This document shows positions 54,112 to 64,000 of a DNA stretch of 64,000 nucleotides, in pieces. How positions within the stretch are numbered: position 1 is the first letter of the stretch; the number at the start of each line of letters is the position of its first letter. The DNA lies in NCBI GenBank assembly GCA_919902665.1, contig CAKKRK010000142.1, positions 1 through 64,000 of the forward strand, read 5' to 3'. Below the pieces are notes generated by a model. It was not told where the DNA came from. It saw only the letters and a program-made list of their open reading frames with translations, and searched no databases. A program made the translations under genes and the position numbers. This stretch comes from Nitrospiraceae bacterium (GTDB lineage: Bacteria > Nitrospirota > Nitrospiria > Nitrospirales > Nitrospiraceae).

Positions 54112-55836
54112 ATGCCTCGAAGAATTCCCACACCCCACTCGTCGCCTTTTCCATCGTGGGCTGAAGGTCGTTCCGATAAGCCAGATCCCACGCCTATCCT
54201 GCTGGAGGAGAAGCGAAATGCTGAGGGGATCCGGGTGATTTTGTCTGCCTATGGCCTGCGTGATCCCAATCAAGCGGACCGTAATCTCGATGCCATGGCC
54301 GGTGACCCCATCCAACGACGGCGGCTGGCCGACATTCTGCCGATGATGATGGAATCCATTTCACGGACGGCCGATCCCGATCAGGCGCTGAACCACTGGG
54401 AGCGCATGTTGGAGAGTGTCTCCCGCACCTCATTTCTCGACTATCTGCGCACGTCGCCGCGCATGCTCGATCTTCTCTGTGTGATCTTCGGCAACAGCGA
54501 TGCCTTGACCTTTACGCTCATTCGAGATCCCACCGTGGTGTACTGGCTGGCTGAGGAGGATGTCCTCGCACGACCTCCGACGCGGAAGGGTATGGAGCGC
54601 GCGCTGTACGCAAGCATCGGGCATCTCACCTCCAAAGAATCGAAGCTGGATGCGCTGCGCCGGTTCCAGCGGCGAGAAATGTTACGGATCGGTGTGCGGG
54701 ATCTCCTCCGCCTCTCGACGGTCCCGGAAACGACCAGCTCGTTGTCGGATTTGGCTTGCCTCCTGATTCATGCGGCCTACGAGGTTGTCGATGCCGATCT
54801 CCGTCAGCAATATGGCATTCCCATGCATCAGAATCGGCAGCGACGGTGGGTGGAGACCAAGTTTACGGTGATCGGGATGGGCAAGCTTGGCGGACATGAA
54901 TTGAATTACAGCTCCGATGTGGACCTAATCTACCTCTATGAGTCCCACGATGGAGAGACCAGAGCGCCGAGAGGGAGGCGTGCGGCTATCCCAGCCGGCG
55001 TCGGCATTTCTAATGAAGAATATTTTGAGATCCTTGCCCGTGAACTCACCAGGGTGTTGGTCGAACCTACCAGGGAAGGCTACGTCTTTCGAGTCGATCT
55101 GCGGTTGCGGGCCGAGGGTTCTGTTGGCCAGTTGGCTCGCTCGCTGGTCGAGTATCGGAAATATTATGCGACACGCGGACAGGTCTGGGAGCGGTTGGCG
55201 TTGCTCAAAGCGTGGCCGGTCGCCGGATCCCATGATGTCGGACAGGCGTTTCTCAAGTTGGTGAAGCCGTTTGTATTGGGGGCAGGGAGCACCATGGATC
55301 GCGCGAACGCCTTGGCGATTGTGGAAGATGTCCGCGCCGTCAAGGACATGATCGATGCCAAAATGTCGGACCGTGGCCACGCACAGCGCAACGTAAAGCT
55401 GGGGACCGGCGGGATTCGAGAGATCGAGTTTTTCGTGCAGACCATTCAAGTCCTGGCCGGACGAAAGGTGCCTGCGCTATTGGACCGGAGCACCCTCGCT
55501 TCACTGAACCGGCTGGCCAAGAAAAAACTGCTCTCGACCGAAGAACGCGATGCGCTGGCCGCCGCGTATCTCTTCCTGCGCGATGTTGAGCATAAGTTGC
55601 AGATGGTCGATGATCTCCAGACCCATGCGTTGCCCGAACGCTCAGAAGAGTTGGAGCGTTGTGCGGTCCGGATGGGATATGGTGCACAGGATCGGATGAA
55701 GGCAGCCAAATTGTTTCATGTCGATCATCAACACCATACCGAGATGGTCCATCGTACCTTCAGATCGTTCTTTATCGAGCCAACGACGTCGCCTGTCTTT
55801 AAAGTTATGCTCAGGGCCATCGGACTCAGGCATTAG
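54112..55836 (+). CDS. GlnE N-terminal-half-like protein (adenylyl-removing type)
   Basis: A 574-residue protein matching a single GlnE half. It has the nucleotidyltransferase motif VIGMGKLGGHELNYSSDVDLIYLYE at about 254-278, FRVDLRLRAEGSVGQLARSLVEYRKYYATRGQVWERLALLKAWPVAGS, KLGTGGIREIEFFVQ and the helical RDVEHKLQMVDDLQTHALP region. ELNYSSD resembles the adenylyl-removing (AR) half of E. coli GlnE. Full GlnE has two such halves in about 950 residues; here the second half is on the divergent gene. Both predicted metal-binding Asp are present, so it should be catalytic. Target: Tyr397 of the glnA product. Confidence 0.8.
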   Translation: MPRRIPTPHSSPFPSWAEGRSDKPDPTPILLEEKRNAEGIRVILSAYGLRDPNQADRNLDAMAGDPIQRRRLADILPMMMESISRTADPDQALNHWERMLESVSRTSFLDYLRTSPRMLDLLCVIFGNSDALTFTLIRDPTVVYWLAEEDVLARPPTRKGMERALYASIGHLTSKESKLDALRRFQRREMLRIGVRDLLRLSTVPETTSSLSDLACLLIHAAYEVVDADLRQQYGIPMHQNRQRRWVETKFTVIGMGKLGGHELNYSSDVDLIYLYESHDGETRAPRGRRAAIPAGVGISNEEYFEILARELTRVLVEPTREGYVFRVDLRLRAEGSVGQLARSLVEYRKYYATRGQVWERLALLKAWPVAGSHDVGQAFLKLVKPFVLGAGSTMDRANALAIVEDVRAVKDMIDAKMSDRGHAQRNVKLGTGGIREIEFFVQTIQVLAGRKVPALLDRSTLASLNRLAKKKLLSTEERDALAAAYLFLRDVEHKLQMVDDLQTHALPERSEELERCAVRMGYGAQDRMKAAKLFHVDHQHHTEMVHRTFRSFFIEPTTSPVFKVMLRAIGLRH

Positions 55837-55856
55837 CAGCAGAAGGGGCGAAAACA

Positions 55857-55892
55857 AGAAGGGCCCGGTGGTTTCCCACCGAGCCCTTCTTT
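55857..55892. terminator. Bidirectional terminator between GlnE-like gene and groL
   Basis: A 15-bp stem with one mismatch, AGAAGGGCCCGGTGG (55,857-55,871) and CCACCGAGCCCTTCT (55,876-55,890), loop TTTC, flanked by T-rich and A-rich tracts on the two sides. It serves two convergent genes. Confidence 0.8.
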
Positions 55893-55950
55893 AAACCCTA
55901 CCCTAATGAGCGTGCCCTCTGAGGGGCCTGCCCTGAACTTGTCGAAGGGG

Positions 55951-57612
<1,662 letters not shown>

Positions 57613-57701
57613 TTAAGTCTAAAGTTGCGAAAGTTCGAATGGGCAACAGTTTAAAAATGTCATGAACGACGTTTTCAACGTTCCCGACTTTCCTGCTGCG
57701 A

Positions 57702-58001
57702 TTAAGCCGTAAAGACGCCCAGGATGTCTTCTTCCTTGAGGATCAAGCACTCTTCGTCCTCAATCCGAAGCTTGCTGCCAGAATACTTGTCGAACAGGAC
57801 TTGGTCTCCGACCTTGACGTTCTCCACTTTCTTGCCGACCGCCTGGACCACGCCTCGTTGTGGCTTTTCCTTCGCCGAATCCGGCACATAAATCCCGCCG
57901 GCGGTCCGATCCAATTCCTCGGTGTAGGTGACGAATACTCGCTCACCCAAAGGCTGAAACCCCTTGGCAATGTTCTTCTTTTCCTTCTCAGCTGTACTCA
58001 T
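57702..58001 (-). CDS. groS: 10-kDa co-chaperonin GroES
   Basis: The lid of the GroEL chamber. Start ATG at 58,001 (CAGGAGGAGG upstream) gives 99 residues: KGFQPLGERVFVTYTEELDRTAGGIYVPDSAKEKPQRGVVQAVGKK, with the mobile loop at about 24-40, and KYSGSKLRIEDEECLILKEEDILGVF. The frame open to 58,097 has no support. It precedes groL. No CIRCE element is seen upstream. Confidence 0.95.
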   Translation of the reverse strand: MSTAEKEKKNIAKGFQPLGERVFVTYTEELDRTAGGIYVPDSAKEKPQRGVVQAVGKKVENVKVGDQVLFDKYSGSKLRIEDEECLILKEEDILGVFTA

Positions 58002-58102
58002 TGCAGAACCTCCTCCTGATGAAAGTGAACTCGTTAGGCGTTGACGGTTGTAAAGAGTTGGGCTGAACTTGTGCGATCTAGGCAGCCTGCGACTCAAGGA
58101 AA

Positions 58103-58130
58103 GAGATAGACCTTCGTTCCCTTAAGTCAA
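58103..58130 (-). promoter_or_regulatory. Promoter candidate for groS-groL
   Basis: On the minus strand TTGACT (58,125-58,130) and TATCTC (58,103-58,108) have a 16-nt spacer. The sequence CCCCCTCTTGACTT also partly resembles a sigma-32 -35 region (CCCTTGAA), but no CCCCAT-type -10 is present. Confidence 0.4.
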
Positions 58131-58258
58131 GAGGGGGAATAAGGGATTTTTATCGTTTCCGATCACTCCTGCCGCTGCAGATATTAGTTCATTCTAACCT
58201 ATTGGGAAATCAACATTCTAGGAGTATTTTCTCCGGTGGGGGTGGGATCACTGGGATG

Positions 58259-59233
58259 TCATGCCCGCAAGCGATCAAAATCTTTGATGTCTTTTTTGAT
58301 GTAGTCACGGAGGCGTTTGATGATGCGGGCTTCCAGTTGACGGGTCCGCTCCTTGGTAATGCCGTATTTGTCGCCCAGATCATCCAAGGTCAGGGGCTGG
58401 TCGGACAGAATACGATTTCTGAGAATATCTTCGTCTCGTTCTTCCAGGGTCTTGATGAACTCGGCAAGCTTGGCCCTGAAGAGGGTCTTGAGCTGATGAT
58501 CGGCGAGTTGTTCGTCTGCCGGTTCTTGATGGGAGGGCAAGACGTCCAACAGGGTATGTTCCTGGTCTTCACCGATCGGCTGGTCGAGTGAGAGCTCCCA
58601 GTTGCCCAGGCGCTGATCCATTTCAACCACATCGCGCTCACGCACATTCAGACGATCCGCGAGTAATTTCGTGTCCGGCGCGAAGCCCTCCCGCTCAAGC
58701 TTCGCCTTTTCCTTTTTGAGGTTATAGAACAGTTTTCGCTGGTCCTGCGTTGTCCCGATCTTGACGAGTCGAAAAGTGTGCAGGAGGTACCGGAGAATAT
58801 AGGCCCGCGACCACCAGGCGGCATAGGCATAGAAGCGCACGTTTTTCGAAGGGTCGAATTTCTTGATGGCCTGCATCAGGCCGACGTTCCCTTCCTGAAT
58901 GAGATCCATGTGGTCGGCCCCGGTATGGAGGTACTCGCCGGCAATCGAGACCGACACGCGCAGGTTCGCCATGATGAGCTTGAGGGCTGCTTCGCGGCTG
59001 CCGTGGGTGTGATACTCCTGGAAAAGCTGAAGTTCCTCTTCCTTTGACAGATAGGGGTATCGGCGGACTTCGGCAAGGTACTGCTGTAAGGCCGTGACCG
59101 GCACCACGGCCATGGTGTCGGCAGGCTGCCGTCCATCAGAGTCTTGGACGTCTAATACCACCGGGGCAGCTTCGGCCTCGACGATCTCATCATCGGAGGG
59201 TTCGAGGATTTCTGGTTCTAGGGCGTCGCCCAT
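58259..59233 (-). CDS. rpoH: RpoH-type alternative sigma factor
   Basis: A sigma-70 family factor of the heat-shock (sigma-32) class. From ATG 59233 (AGGAGG close upstream) it has 324 residues; ATG 59263 would add ten but lies within about 6 nt of the expected transcription start. Region 2 is ANLRVSVSIAGEYLHTGADHMDLIQEGNVGLMQAIKKFDPSKNVRFYAYAAWWSRAYI, and TQDQRKLFYNLKKEK is the RpoH box. Region 4 ends with GITKERTRQLEARIIKRLRDYI. About 45 acidic residues precede region 1.2, longer than usual. It lies directly upstream of groS-groL, its likely target. Confidence 0.82.
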   Translation of the reverse strand: MGDALEPEILEPSDDEIVEAEAAPVVLDVQDSDGRQPADTMAVVPVTALQQYLAEVRRYPYLSKEEELQLFQEYHTHGSREAALKLIMANLRVSVSIAGEYLHTGADHMDLIQEGNVGLMQAIKKFDPSKNVRFYAYAAWWSRAYILRYLLHTFRLVKIGTTQDQRKLFYNLKKEKAKLEREGFAPDTKLLADRLNVRERDVVEMDQRLGNWELSLDQPIGEDQEHTLLDVLPSHQEPADEQLADHQLKTLFRAKLAEFIKTLEERDEDILRNRILSDQPLTLDDLGDKYGITKERTRQLEARIIKRLRDYIKKDIKDFDRLRA

Positions 59234-59275
59234 TTCCTCCTGTGAATGGTCATGACTATTCATGATACGTGCGTG

Positions 59276-59303
59276 ACTATAACAGAATGAATGATTGGCA
59301 CAA
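59276..59303 (-). promoter_or_regulatory. Promoter candidate for rpoH
   Basis: Minus-strand TTGTGC (59,298-59,303) and TATAGT (59,276-59,281) with 16-nt spacing; the transcript would start near 59,269. This favours ATG 59233 as the rpoH start. Confidence 0.5.
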
Positions 59304-59360
59304 AGGCTGTCTTGCAGGAGTAAGTGGGCACTATGGGTAGCGCCTGTTCTGCCCTGATGG

Positions 59361-59384
59361 GGGAGAGACTCGACAGTCTCTCCC
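59361..59384. promoter_or_regulatory. Perfect 10-bp inverted repeat in the rpoH-porter intergenic region
   Basis: Arms GGGAGAGACT (59,361-59,370) and AGTCTCTCCC (59,375-59,384) flank CGAC. It lies between two divergent genes and upstream of both promoters, with no T-tract, so it is more likely an operator than a terminator. No matching regulator is known. Confidence 0.45.
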
Positions 59385-59399
59385 GTAGGTGGTGTTCGC

Positions 59400-59429
59400 T
59401 TGCGCCTCTCAAAGCGGCTCCCCTATAGT
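59400..59429 (+). promoter_or_regulatory. Promoter candidate for the NarK-like porter
   Basis: TTGCGC (59,400-59,405) and TATAGT (59,424-59,429) with 18-nt spacing lie 27 nt before the GTG start. The -35 is weak. Confidence 0.4.
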
Positions 59430-59455
59430 GACTGCTATCCATCCGGAGGTCGGGC

Positions 59456-60658
59456 GTGTCTGAGATCTTGGGCATTCTGAAAAGCGGTCATTGGCCGTCG
59501 CTGGCGGGGGCGTGGTTACACCTGACAGTCAGTTTCATGGTCTGGTTGCTCGTCGGGGCGATGAGCCTTCCGCTCATGGCGGCGCTGCAGCTGAGCGAAA
59601 CCGAGATCGCCTGGCTCGTCTCCCTGCCGTTACTCGGCGGGGCGGTGTTACGGATAGTAGCCGGATGGAGCGCGGATTGGCTCGGAGCGCGACCCACGGC
59701 CGTGGTCATTCTCGTGATGGAGTGTCTGGTGTTGTGCTGGGGGTGGCTCGGTGTCACTGGGTACGGAGAAGCGCTCGCCTTTTCGGCGTGTTTGGGTGTG
59801 GCGGGGGCGAGTTTTGCGGTGGCACTTCCGATTGCCAGTCGAGCCTATCCGCCACCAGCGCAAGGACTGGTGCTTGGCCTGGCAGCATCGGGGAATGTCG
59901 GCACCGTGCTCATTTTCTTCTTGGCGCCGCGCTGGGCTGCCGCGATGGATTGGCATCAGATCTGCGGTCTTATGGCCTGCGTGGTGGCCGTGACGACGGT
60001 CGGATTCGTGATCGCGGTACCACGAACCAGGCCAGTTGCGGATACCCGTGTCGTGGCGTGGTGGTACCATGCGGTACAGTTGATTCACCGCCGGTTGGCC
60101 TATTGGCTCTCGTTCCTCTATGCGGTCACGTTTGGCGGTTTCGTGGGCCTGTGCAGTGTGCTGCCGCTGGTGCTGCACGATGTCTATCGGATCGACGCGA
60201 TAGAGGCTGGTGCAGTGGCGGCCTTGTGCGGGCTTATGGGGAGTGTGATCCGTCCGGTCGGCGGCTATGTCGCAGATCGGCAAGGGGGGCTGCGGACGCT
60301 CTATTATGTCTTGCCGGTGATCGCGGGGGCGGTGGTGGCGGTGATCAGCCCTTCGCAAACTATGGCGGTTGTGATGATGGTGGTGGCAACGGCGGCGATG
60401 GGATTCGGCAACGGCGTGGTGTTCCAGCTGGTCGCCGAATGGTTTCCCAAGGACATCGGGTTGGCGTCTGGTGTGGTTGGGGCGTCGGGGGCCATTGGTG
60501 GATTTCTACTACCGATACTCATCGGGACGATGAAGGGGCTTTCGGGTAGCTACGAATCTGGGCTCTGGCTGTTCGCCGGGTTCACGGTGTGCGCGTGGGG
60601 CACGGTGATCGCCGCGTTGCGGGCCAATAGGTCTTCGCCCGCCGAATTATCCTCATGA
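59456..60658 (+). CDS. MFS nitrate/nitrite porter (NarK/NasA-like)
   Basis: A 400-residue inner-membrane protein with about 12 hydrophobic segments, starting at GTG 59456 after GGAGGTCGGG. It shows the MFS loop 2-3 motif (GWSADWLGARPT) and the nitrate-porter signature GFGNGVVFQLVAEWFPKDIGLASGVVGASGAIGGFLLP, related to the NNP nitrate signature motif. It should move nitrate and/or nitrite; direction and partner ion cannot be read from sequence. It stands alone, not beside nitrite oxidoreductase or assimilatory genes in this window. Confidence 0.8.
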   Translation: MSEILGILKSGHWPSLAGAWLHLTVSFMVWLLVGAMSLPLMAALQLSETEIAWLVSLPLLGGAVLRIVAGWSADWLGARPTAVVILVMECLVLCWGWLGVTGYGEALAFSACLGVAGASFAVALPIASRAYPPPAQGLVLGLAASGNVGTVLIFFLAPRWAAAMDWHQICGLMACVVAVTTVGFVIAVPRTRPVADTRVVAWWYHAVQLIHRRLAYWLSFLYAVTFGGFVGLCSVLPLVLHDVYRIDAIEAGAVAALCGLMGSVIRPVGGYVADRQGGLRTLYYVLPVIAGAVVAVISPSQTMAVVMMVVATAAMGFGNGVVFQLVAEWFPKDIGLASGVVGASGAIGGFLLPILIGTMKGLSGSYESGLWLFAGFTVCAWGTVIAALRANRSSPAELSS

Positions 60659-60733
60659 GATCTTTCGATCCTCGAGCAATTCCTAAAAAAACCATATTCA
60701 AGCTTCAGTCTGAAATGCTAGATTGGTTGTCTT

Positions 60734-61945
60734 ATGCCCACGCCGTTCAACCACATCGAAGACGCCATCCGAGACATTAAGAAGGGGAAGCTCATTATCC
60801 TGGTCGACGACGAAGACCGGGAAAATGAAGGGGACCTTGTCATTGCCGCTGAAAAGGTTACTCCACAGGCCATCAACTTCATGGCTAAACACGCGCGCGG
60901 CCTGATTTGTCTGGCCCTCACAACGGAGCGTGTCGAAGAACTGCAGTTGCCACAGCAGGCTTCGGAGAATACCGCGACGTTCGGGACCGCCTTTACCGTC
61001 TCGATCGATGCACGAAAAGACATTACGACGGGGATCTCGGCCGCCGATCGCGCGACGACGATTCATGTGGCGATCGACCCCAAGTCGAAGCCAAGCGATC
61101 TCGCTCGGCCCGGTCATATTTTCCCCCTCAAAGCGCAAACCGGCGGAGTGCTCAAACGCGCCGGGCAAACAGAGGGATCGGTCGATCTCGCACGGTTAGC
61201 GGGGCTACGTCCTGCGGGTGTCATCTGCGAAATCATGAACCAGGACGGGACCATGGCTCGCGTGCCGGAACTCACCAAGTTCGCGAAACGCCATAAACTG
61301 ACGATGGTCACGATCAAATCTTTGATCGAATACCGCATGCAGCGCGAAACGTTTGTAAAAAGAGCGGGGAGCGCCCACTTACCGACAATGTTCGGCGAGT
61401 TCGAAGCAGTCGCATTCGAGAACCTGATAGACAACCTTACCCATATCGCATTGGTGAAAGGGCGTGTGGACGATGGAGAACCGACGCTGGTGCGTGTGCA
61501 TTCAGGATGTTTAACGGCGGAAGTGCTGGGATCGCTACGATGTGATTGCCGAGATCAGCTCTATCAAGCGATGGAGATGATTCAAAAGGAAGGACGTGGC
61601 GTGCTGCTCTATTTGAGCAATCAGGAGGGCCGCGGGATTGGGTTGCTGAACAAAATTAAAGCCTATGGGTTACAGGATCAAGGAAGCGATACGGTTGAGG
61701 CGAATCTGAAATTAGGGTTTAAGCCTGATTTGCGGACGTATGGTGTTGGTGCGCAGATCCTGGCGGATCTCGGTTTGCGTGCGATTAAAGTCATGACGAA
61801 CAATCCAAAGAAGATCATCGGTATCGAAGGGTACGGTCTCAAGGTTGTCGAGCGGGTACCGATCGAAATTCAGCCGCGCGAGGCGAATGTCCGGTATCTT
61901 CGGACAAAGAAAATGAAGCTGGGGCATCTCCTCAAAAAGGTGTAA
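60734..61945 (+). CDS. ribBA: RibBA: DHBP synthase and GTP cyclohydrolase II
   Basis: A bifunctional riboflavin enzyme, 403 residues. The N-terminal DHBP synthase (about 1-205) has [16 protein letters not shown] and RPGHIFPL; the later motif reads [17 protein letters not shown] with Gln where many homologues have His (GHTE). The C-terminal GTP cyclohydrolase II has the zinc cysteines [20 protein letters not shown] and [17 protein letters not shown]. The 75-nt 5' gap is too short for an FMN riboswitch. ribH follows after 71 nt, then nusB. Confidence 0.95.
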   Translation: MPTPFNHIEDAIRDIKKGKLIILVDDEDRENEGDLVIAAEKVTPQAINFMAKHARGLICLALTTERVEELQLPQQASENTATFGTAFTVSIDARKDITTGISAADRATTIHVAIDPKSKPSDLARPGHIFPLKAQTGGVLKRAGQTEGSVDLARLAGLRPAGVICEIMNQDGTMARVPELTKFAKRHKLTMVTIKSLIEYRMQRETFVKRAGSAHLPTMFGEFEAVAFENLIDNLTHIALVKGRVDDGEPTLVRVHSGCLTAEVLGSLRCDCRDQLYQAMEMIQKEGRGVLLYLSNQEGRGIGLLNKIKAYGLQDQGSDTVEANLKLGFKPDLRTYGVGAQILADLGLRAIKVMTNNPKKIIGIEGYGLKVVERVPIEIQPREANVRYLRTKKMKLGHLLKKV

Positions 61946-62016
61946 ACATCGCAACGTTTCAGGGGCCACATCAGTTAAGGGGCACATTTTGAGACATCCA
62001 CACGTGCGATCTTCCC

Positions 62017-62553
62017 ATGACACTTAGAAAGGGCTCACGCCGCGCGGCTGGATTCAGGTTCGGCATCGTGGCTGCGAAGTTCAATGAGCAGGTCACGAGC
62101 AGACTGCTGCATGCTTGTGCGGAGACACTGACTGCCCATGGTGTTCCGCAAGAGGATGTTATGGTCGTGCGGGTACCGGGCGCGTTTGAAATTCCGCTGG
62201 TCGCGCGAACCATGGCCAAGTCAGGCCGATTTGATGCGGTGATTTGCTTGGGGGCGGTGATTCGCGGGGACACCCCGCATTTCGAGTATATCTGTGCCGA
62301 AGTCAGCCGTGGCGTCGGGCAAGCGGCCGTGGACACCGATGTGCCGATCATCTTTGGTGTGTTGACCACTGAGACGGTGGCGCAGGCCGTGGAGCGAGCG
62401 GATACGAAGAAGTTCAACCGAGGCGGCGAGGCGGCGAAGTCCGCGATCGAGATGGTGATGGTAATGAGAAAGATCAGGGGGGACGTTGAAAAATTGGAAA
62501 GTCGAAAGTCTTCAAGTCAAGATCAGCGGGCAGTAGGAAGAACAAAACGGTGA
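62017..62553 (+). CDS. ribH: 6,7-dimethyl-8-ribityllumazine synthase
   Basis: Condenses DHBP and the ribitylamino-pyrimidine to the lumazine, using the product of RibBA upstream. The 178-residue protein has [27 protein letters not shown] and [22 protein letters not shown] with the catalytic His, and [19 protein letters not shown]. The last 25 residues ([20 protein letters not shown]) form a charged tail beyond the usual end. nusB follows. Confidence 0.95.
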   Translation: MTLRKGSRRAAGFRFGIVAAKFNEQVTSRLLHACAETLTAHGVPQEDVMVVRVPGAFEIPLVARTMAKSGRFDAVICLGAVIRGDTPHFEYICAEVSRGVGQAAVDTDVPIIFGVLTTETVAQAVERADTKKFNRGGEAAKSAIEMVMVMRKIRGDVEKLESRKSSSQDQRAVGRTKR

Positions 62554-62620
62554 GTCATTTCTCTTGCCAGTCTGTGAGCTTGCGAGCTTTTCAACCTTCT
62601 CACGTTCCCACTGTATAACT

Positions 62621-63082
62621 ATGGGCTCTCGTCACCAAGCTCGCGAGCGAGCCTTGCAGATCCTCTTTCAGCATGACATTCATGGGAAGTCCGGCGTGCA
62701 TCTTGACGAGTTTTGGCGTGAATGCGAGGCGTCCGATGAGTCAAGAGCGTTTGCGGAACAGTTGGTGCGGGGTGTGCTAGAGCATAAAAAAGAGCTCGAT
62801 GCCACTATCGGTAAGTATGCAACGAATTGGACTGTGAACCGCATGCCGATTGTCGACCGCAACATCTTGCGTGCCGGGCTGTACGAGTTGCTGTGGTTGG
62901 ATGAGGTGCCTGCCAAGGTTACGATGGACGAAGCTATCGAACTGGCAAAGAGTTTCGGCGACGAGGATGCGTCAAAGTTCGTGAACGCGGTTCTTGATAA
63001 GGCCTTGGCCACCGAGTCGCGGCTGGCCGCGAAGCGAGCAGACCCGGATCGTGGAATCTGGAGGAGAGCGGATCGTGATTGA
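62621..63082 (+). CDS. nusB: Transcription antitermination factor NusB
   Basis: NusB binds boxA RNA with S10 to support rRNA transcription. ATG 62621 gives 153 residues, [19 protein letters not shown], with [61 protein letters not shown]. The earlier open frame from 62,564 lacks family residues. The ribH-nusB order is common. It overlaps purB by 8 nt. Confidence 0.93.
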   Translation: MGSRHQARERALQILFQHDIHGKSGVHLDEFWRECEASDESRAFAEQLVRGVLEHKKELDATIGKYATNWTVNRMPIVDRNILRAGLYELLWLDEVPAKVTMDEAIELAKSFGDEDASKFVNAVLDKALATESRLAAKRADPDRGIWRRADRD

Positions 63083-64000
63083 ACGGTATACACGTCCACA
63101 GATGAAGGCGATCTGGGATCTGAAACATAAATATGAGATCTGGCTGGAGGTCGAACTACAGGCTTGTGCCGCCTTCGAGCATGCCAAGCAGGCGCCACGT
63201 GGGACGGCGGCGAAAATCCGGAAGAAGGCCACGATCAACGTCGACCGAATTGCCGAAATCGAAAAGGTCACCAAGCATGATGTGATCGCTTTTCTCGAAT
63301 CGCTCATGGACACAGTAGGACCGGAACATCGGTTTCTCCACATGGGACTCACATCCTCCGACATTGTCGATACTTCACTGGCCGTTCAAATGACTGAGGC
63401 CATGGATCTCATCCTGGAAGGGGTTGAACGGTTACTGGCTGTCTTGAAGCGGCAGTCGTTCCGGTACAAGGATCAGGTCATGGTGGGGCGGTCACATGGC
63501 ATTCACGGGGAGCCGATCTCATTTGGGCTAAAGCTCGCCCTGTGGTACGAAGAAGTTCGCCGCCATCAGGAGCGGTTACGGCAGGTGCGGACCGAGATTG
63601 CGGTCGGCAAACTGTCCGGCGCCATGGGGACCTTCGCCCATCAGGGACCCGATATTGAAGAATATGTGTGCGCCAAGCTTGGCTTGAAGGCCGATCCTGT
63701 CTCGAATCAAGTCGTCCAGCGAGACCGCCACGCCTCCTATGCCACAGCGCTCGCGTTGCTTGCGGCCAGCATCGAAAAGATCGCCACTGAAATTCGCCAC
63801 CTTCAGCGCACGGAAGTGCTCGAAGCGGAAGAGTATTTCTCCGAAGGCCAAAAGGGATCGTCGGCAATGCCTCACAAACGGAATCCGATTATCTCGGAGA
63901 ATCTCTGTGGTTTGGCGCGACTGGTGCGAGCCAACAGTCTGGCGGCAATGGAGAATGTGGCGCTCTGGCATGAACGGGATATCAGCCATTCGTCGGTCGA
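63075..64000 (+). CDS. purB: Adenylosuccinate lyase (partial, runs off window)
   Basis: Catalyses two fumarate-releasing steps of purine synthesis. GTG 63075 starts [31 protein letters not shown] inside the nusB end. About 308 codons are visible and the frame is open to the window edge. Family motifs include [33 protein letters not shown] and the signature loop [23 protein letters not shown]. The C-terminal part lies outside. Confidence 0.93.
   Translation, partial: MIERYTRPQMKAIWDLKHKYEIWLEVELQACAAFEHAKQAPRGTAAKIRKKATINVDRIAEIEKVTKHDVIAFLESLMDTVGPEHRFLHMGLTSSDIVDTSLAVQMTEAMDLILEGVERLLAVLKRQSFRYKDQVMVGRSHGIHGEPISFGLKLALWYEEVRRHQERLRQVRTEIAVGKLSGAMGTFAHQGPDIEEYVCAKLGLKADPVSNQVVQRDRHASYATALALLAASIEKIATEIRHLQRTEVLEAEEYFSEGQKGSSAMPHKRNPIISENLCGLARLVRANSLAAMENVALWHERDISHSSV

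Noticed and set aside
58002-58258. CIRCE element before groS
   Set aside because: No TTAGCACTC-N9-GAGTGCTAA or close variant found between rpoH and groS.
59293-59312. TTGGCAC...TTGCA near rpoH as a sigma-54 promoter
   Set aside because: The distance between TGGCAC and TTGC is about 10 nt instead of 5, outside the strict sigma-54 spacing.
60659-60733. FMN riboswitch before ribBA
   Set aside because: Only 75 nt separate narK and ribBA and the conserved RFN helices are not visible.

Overview
The window fits a diderm, Gram-negative bacterium of the phylum Nitrospirota, probably Nitrospira or a close relative. Support comes from the LPS-export genes lptCAB, a type IV pilus pilMNOPQ operon, sigma-54, a NarK-type nitrate/nitrite porter and moderately high GC with frequent GTG starts. 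The genus is an inference from gene content and general resemblance; no search was run.

Layout. (1) 1-15,960: end of tuf, then the S10-spc-alpha ribosomal block in canonical order (rpsJ to rplQ) with secY, adk, map, infA, rpmJ and rpoA, closed by a strong terminator. (2) 16,054-20,904: lptC-lptA-lptB-rpoN-hpf-rapZ, envelope LPS transport beside sigma-54 and ribosome hibernation. (3) 20,965-26,226: a strong promoter, a small MerR-type HTH gene and pilMNOPQ, ending in a terminator. (4) 26,404-31,508: aroB, glutamine-dependent nadE, then glnB-glnA behind a sigma-70-like promoter with a dyad just upstream. (5) 31,509-36,049: a frameshifted surface-adhesin-E-like pseudogene, a CBS-pair protein, a 205-bp element with terminal inverted repeats, a TPR protein and an Uup-type ABC-F ATPase. 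(6) 36,257-44,882: a putative exopolysaccharide locus (HEAT protein, TPR/YaiO-like outer-membrane protein, GH18-like periplasmic protein, processive GT2 synthase) followed by two convergent HDOD genes. (7) 44,883-50,640: a gene-poor accessory island with two secreted trypsin-like proteases, a stand-alone copy of one protease's signal peptide and pro-region, an acidic lipoprotein, IS256-type transposase wreckage, a duplicated scar sequence and tandem palindromes. (8) 50,883-55,836: a small exported protein and two divergent genes that together look like a split GlnE; the adenylyltransferase half carries a GlnD-like tandem ACT module. (9) 55,951-59,303: rpoH-groS-groL on the minus strand. (10) 59,400-64,000: narK-like porter, ribBA, ribH, nusB and the start of purB.

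Connections. PII (Y51 conserved), glutamine synthetase (Y397 conserved) and the split GlnE pair form a nitrogen-control set within 26 kb. If the ACT domains bind glutamine as in GlnD, the adenylyltransferase could sense glutamine directly. The GT2/YaiO/GH18/HEAT group resembles a synthase-dependent exopolysaccharide export system. The protease island shows duplication and transposon decay and is the most recently remodelled part of the window. No rRNA, tRNA or CRISPR array was recognised.
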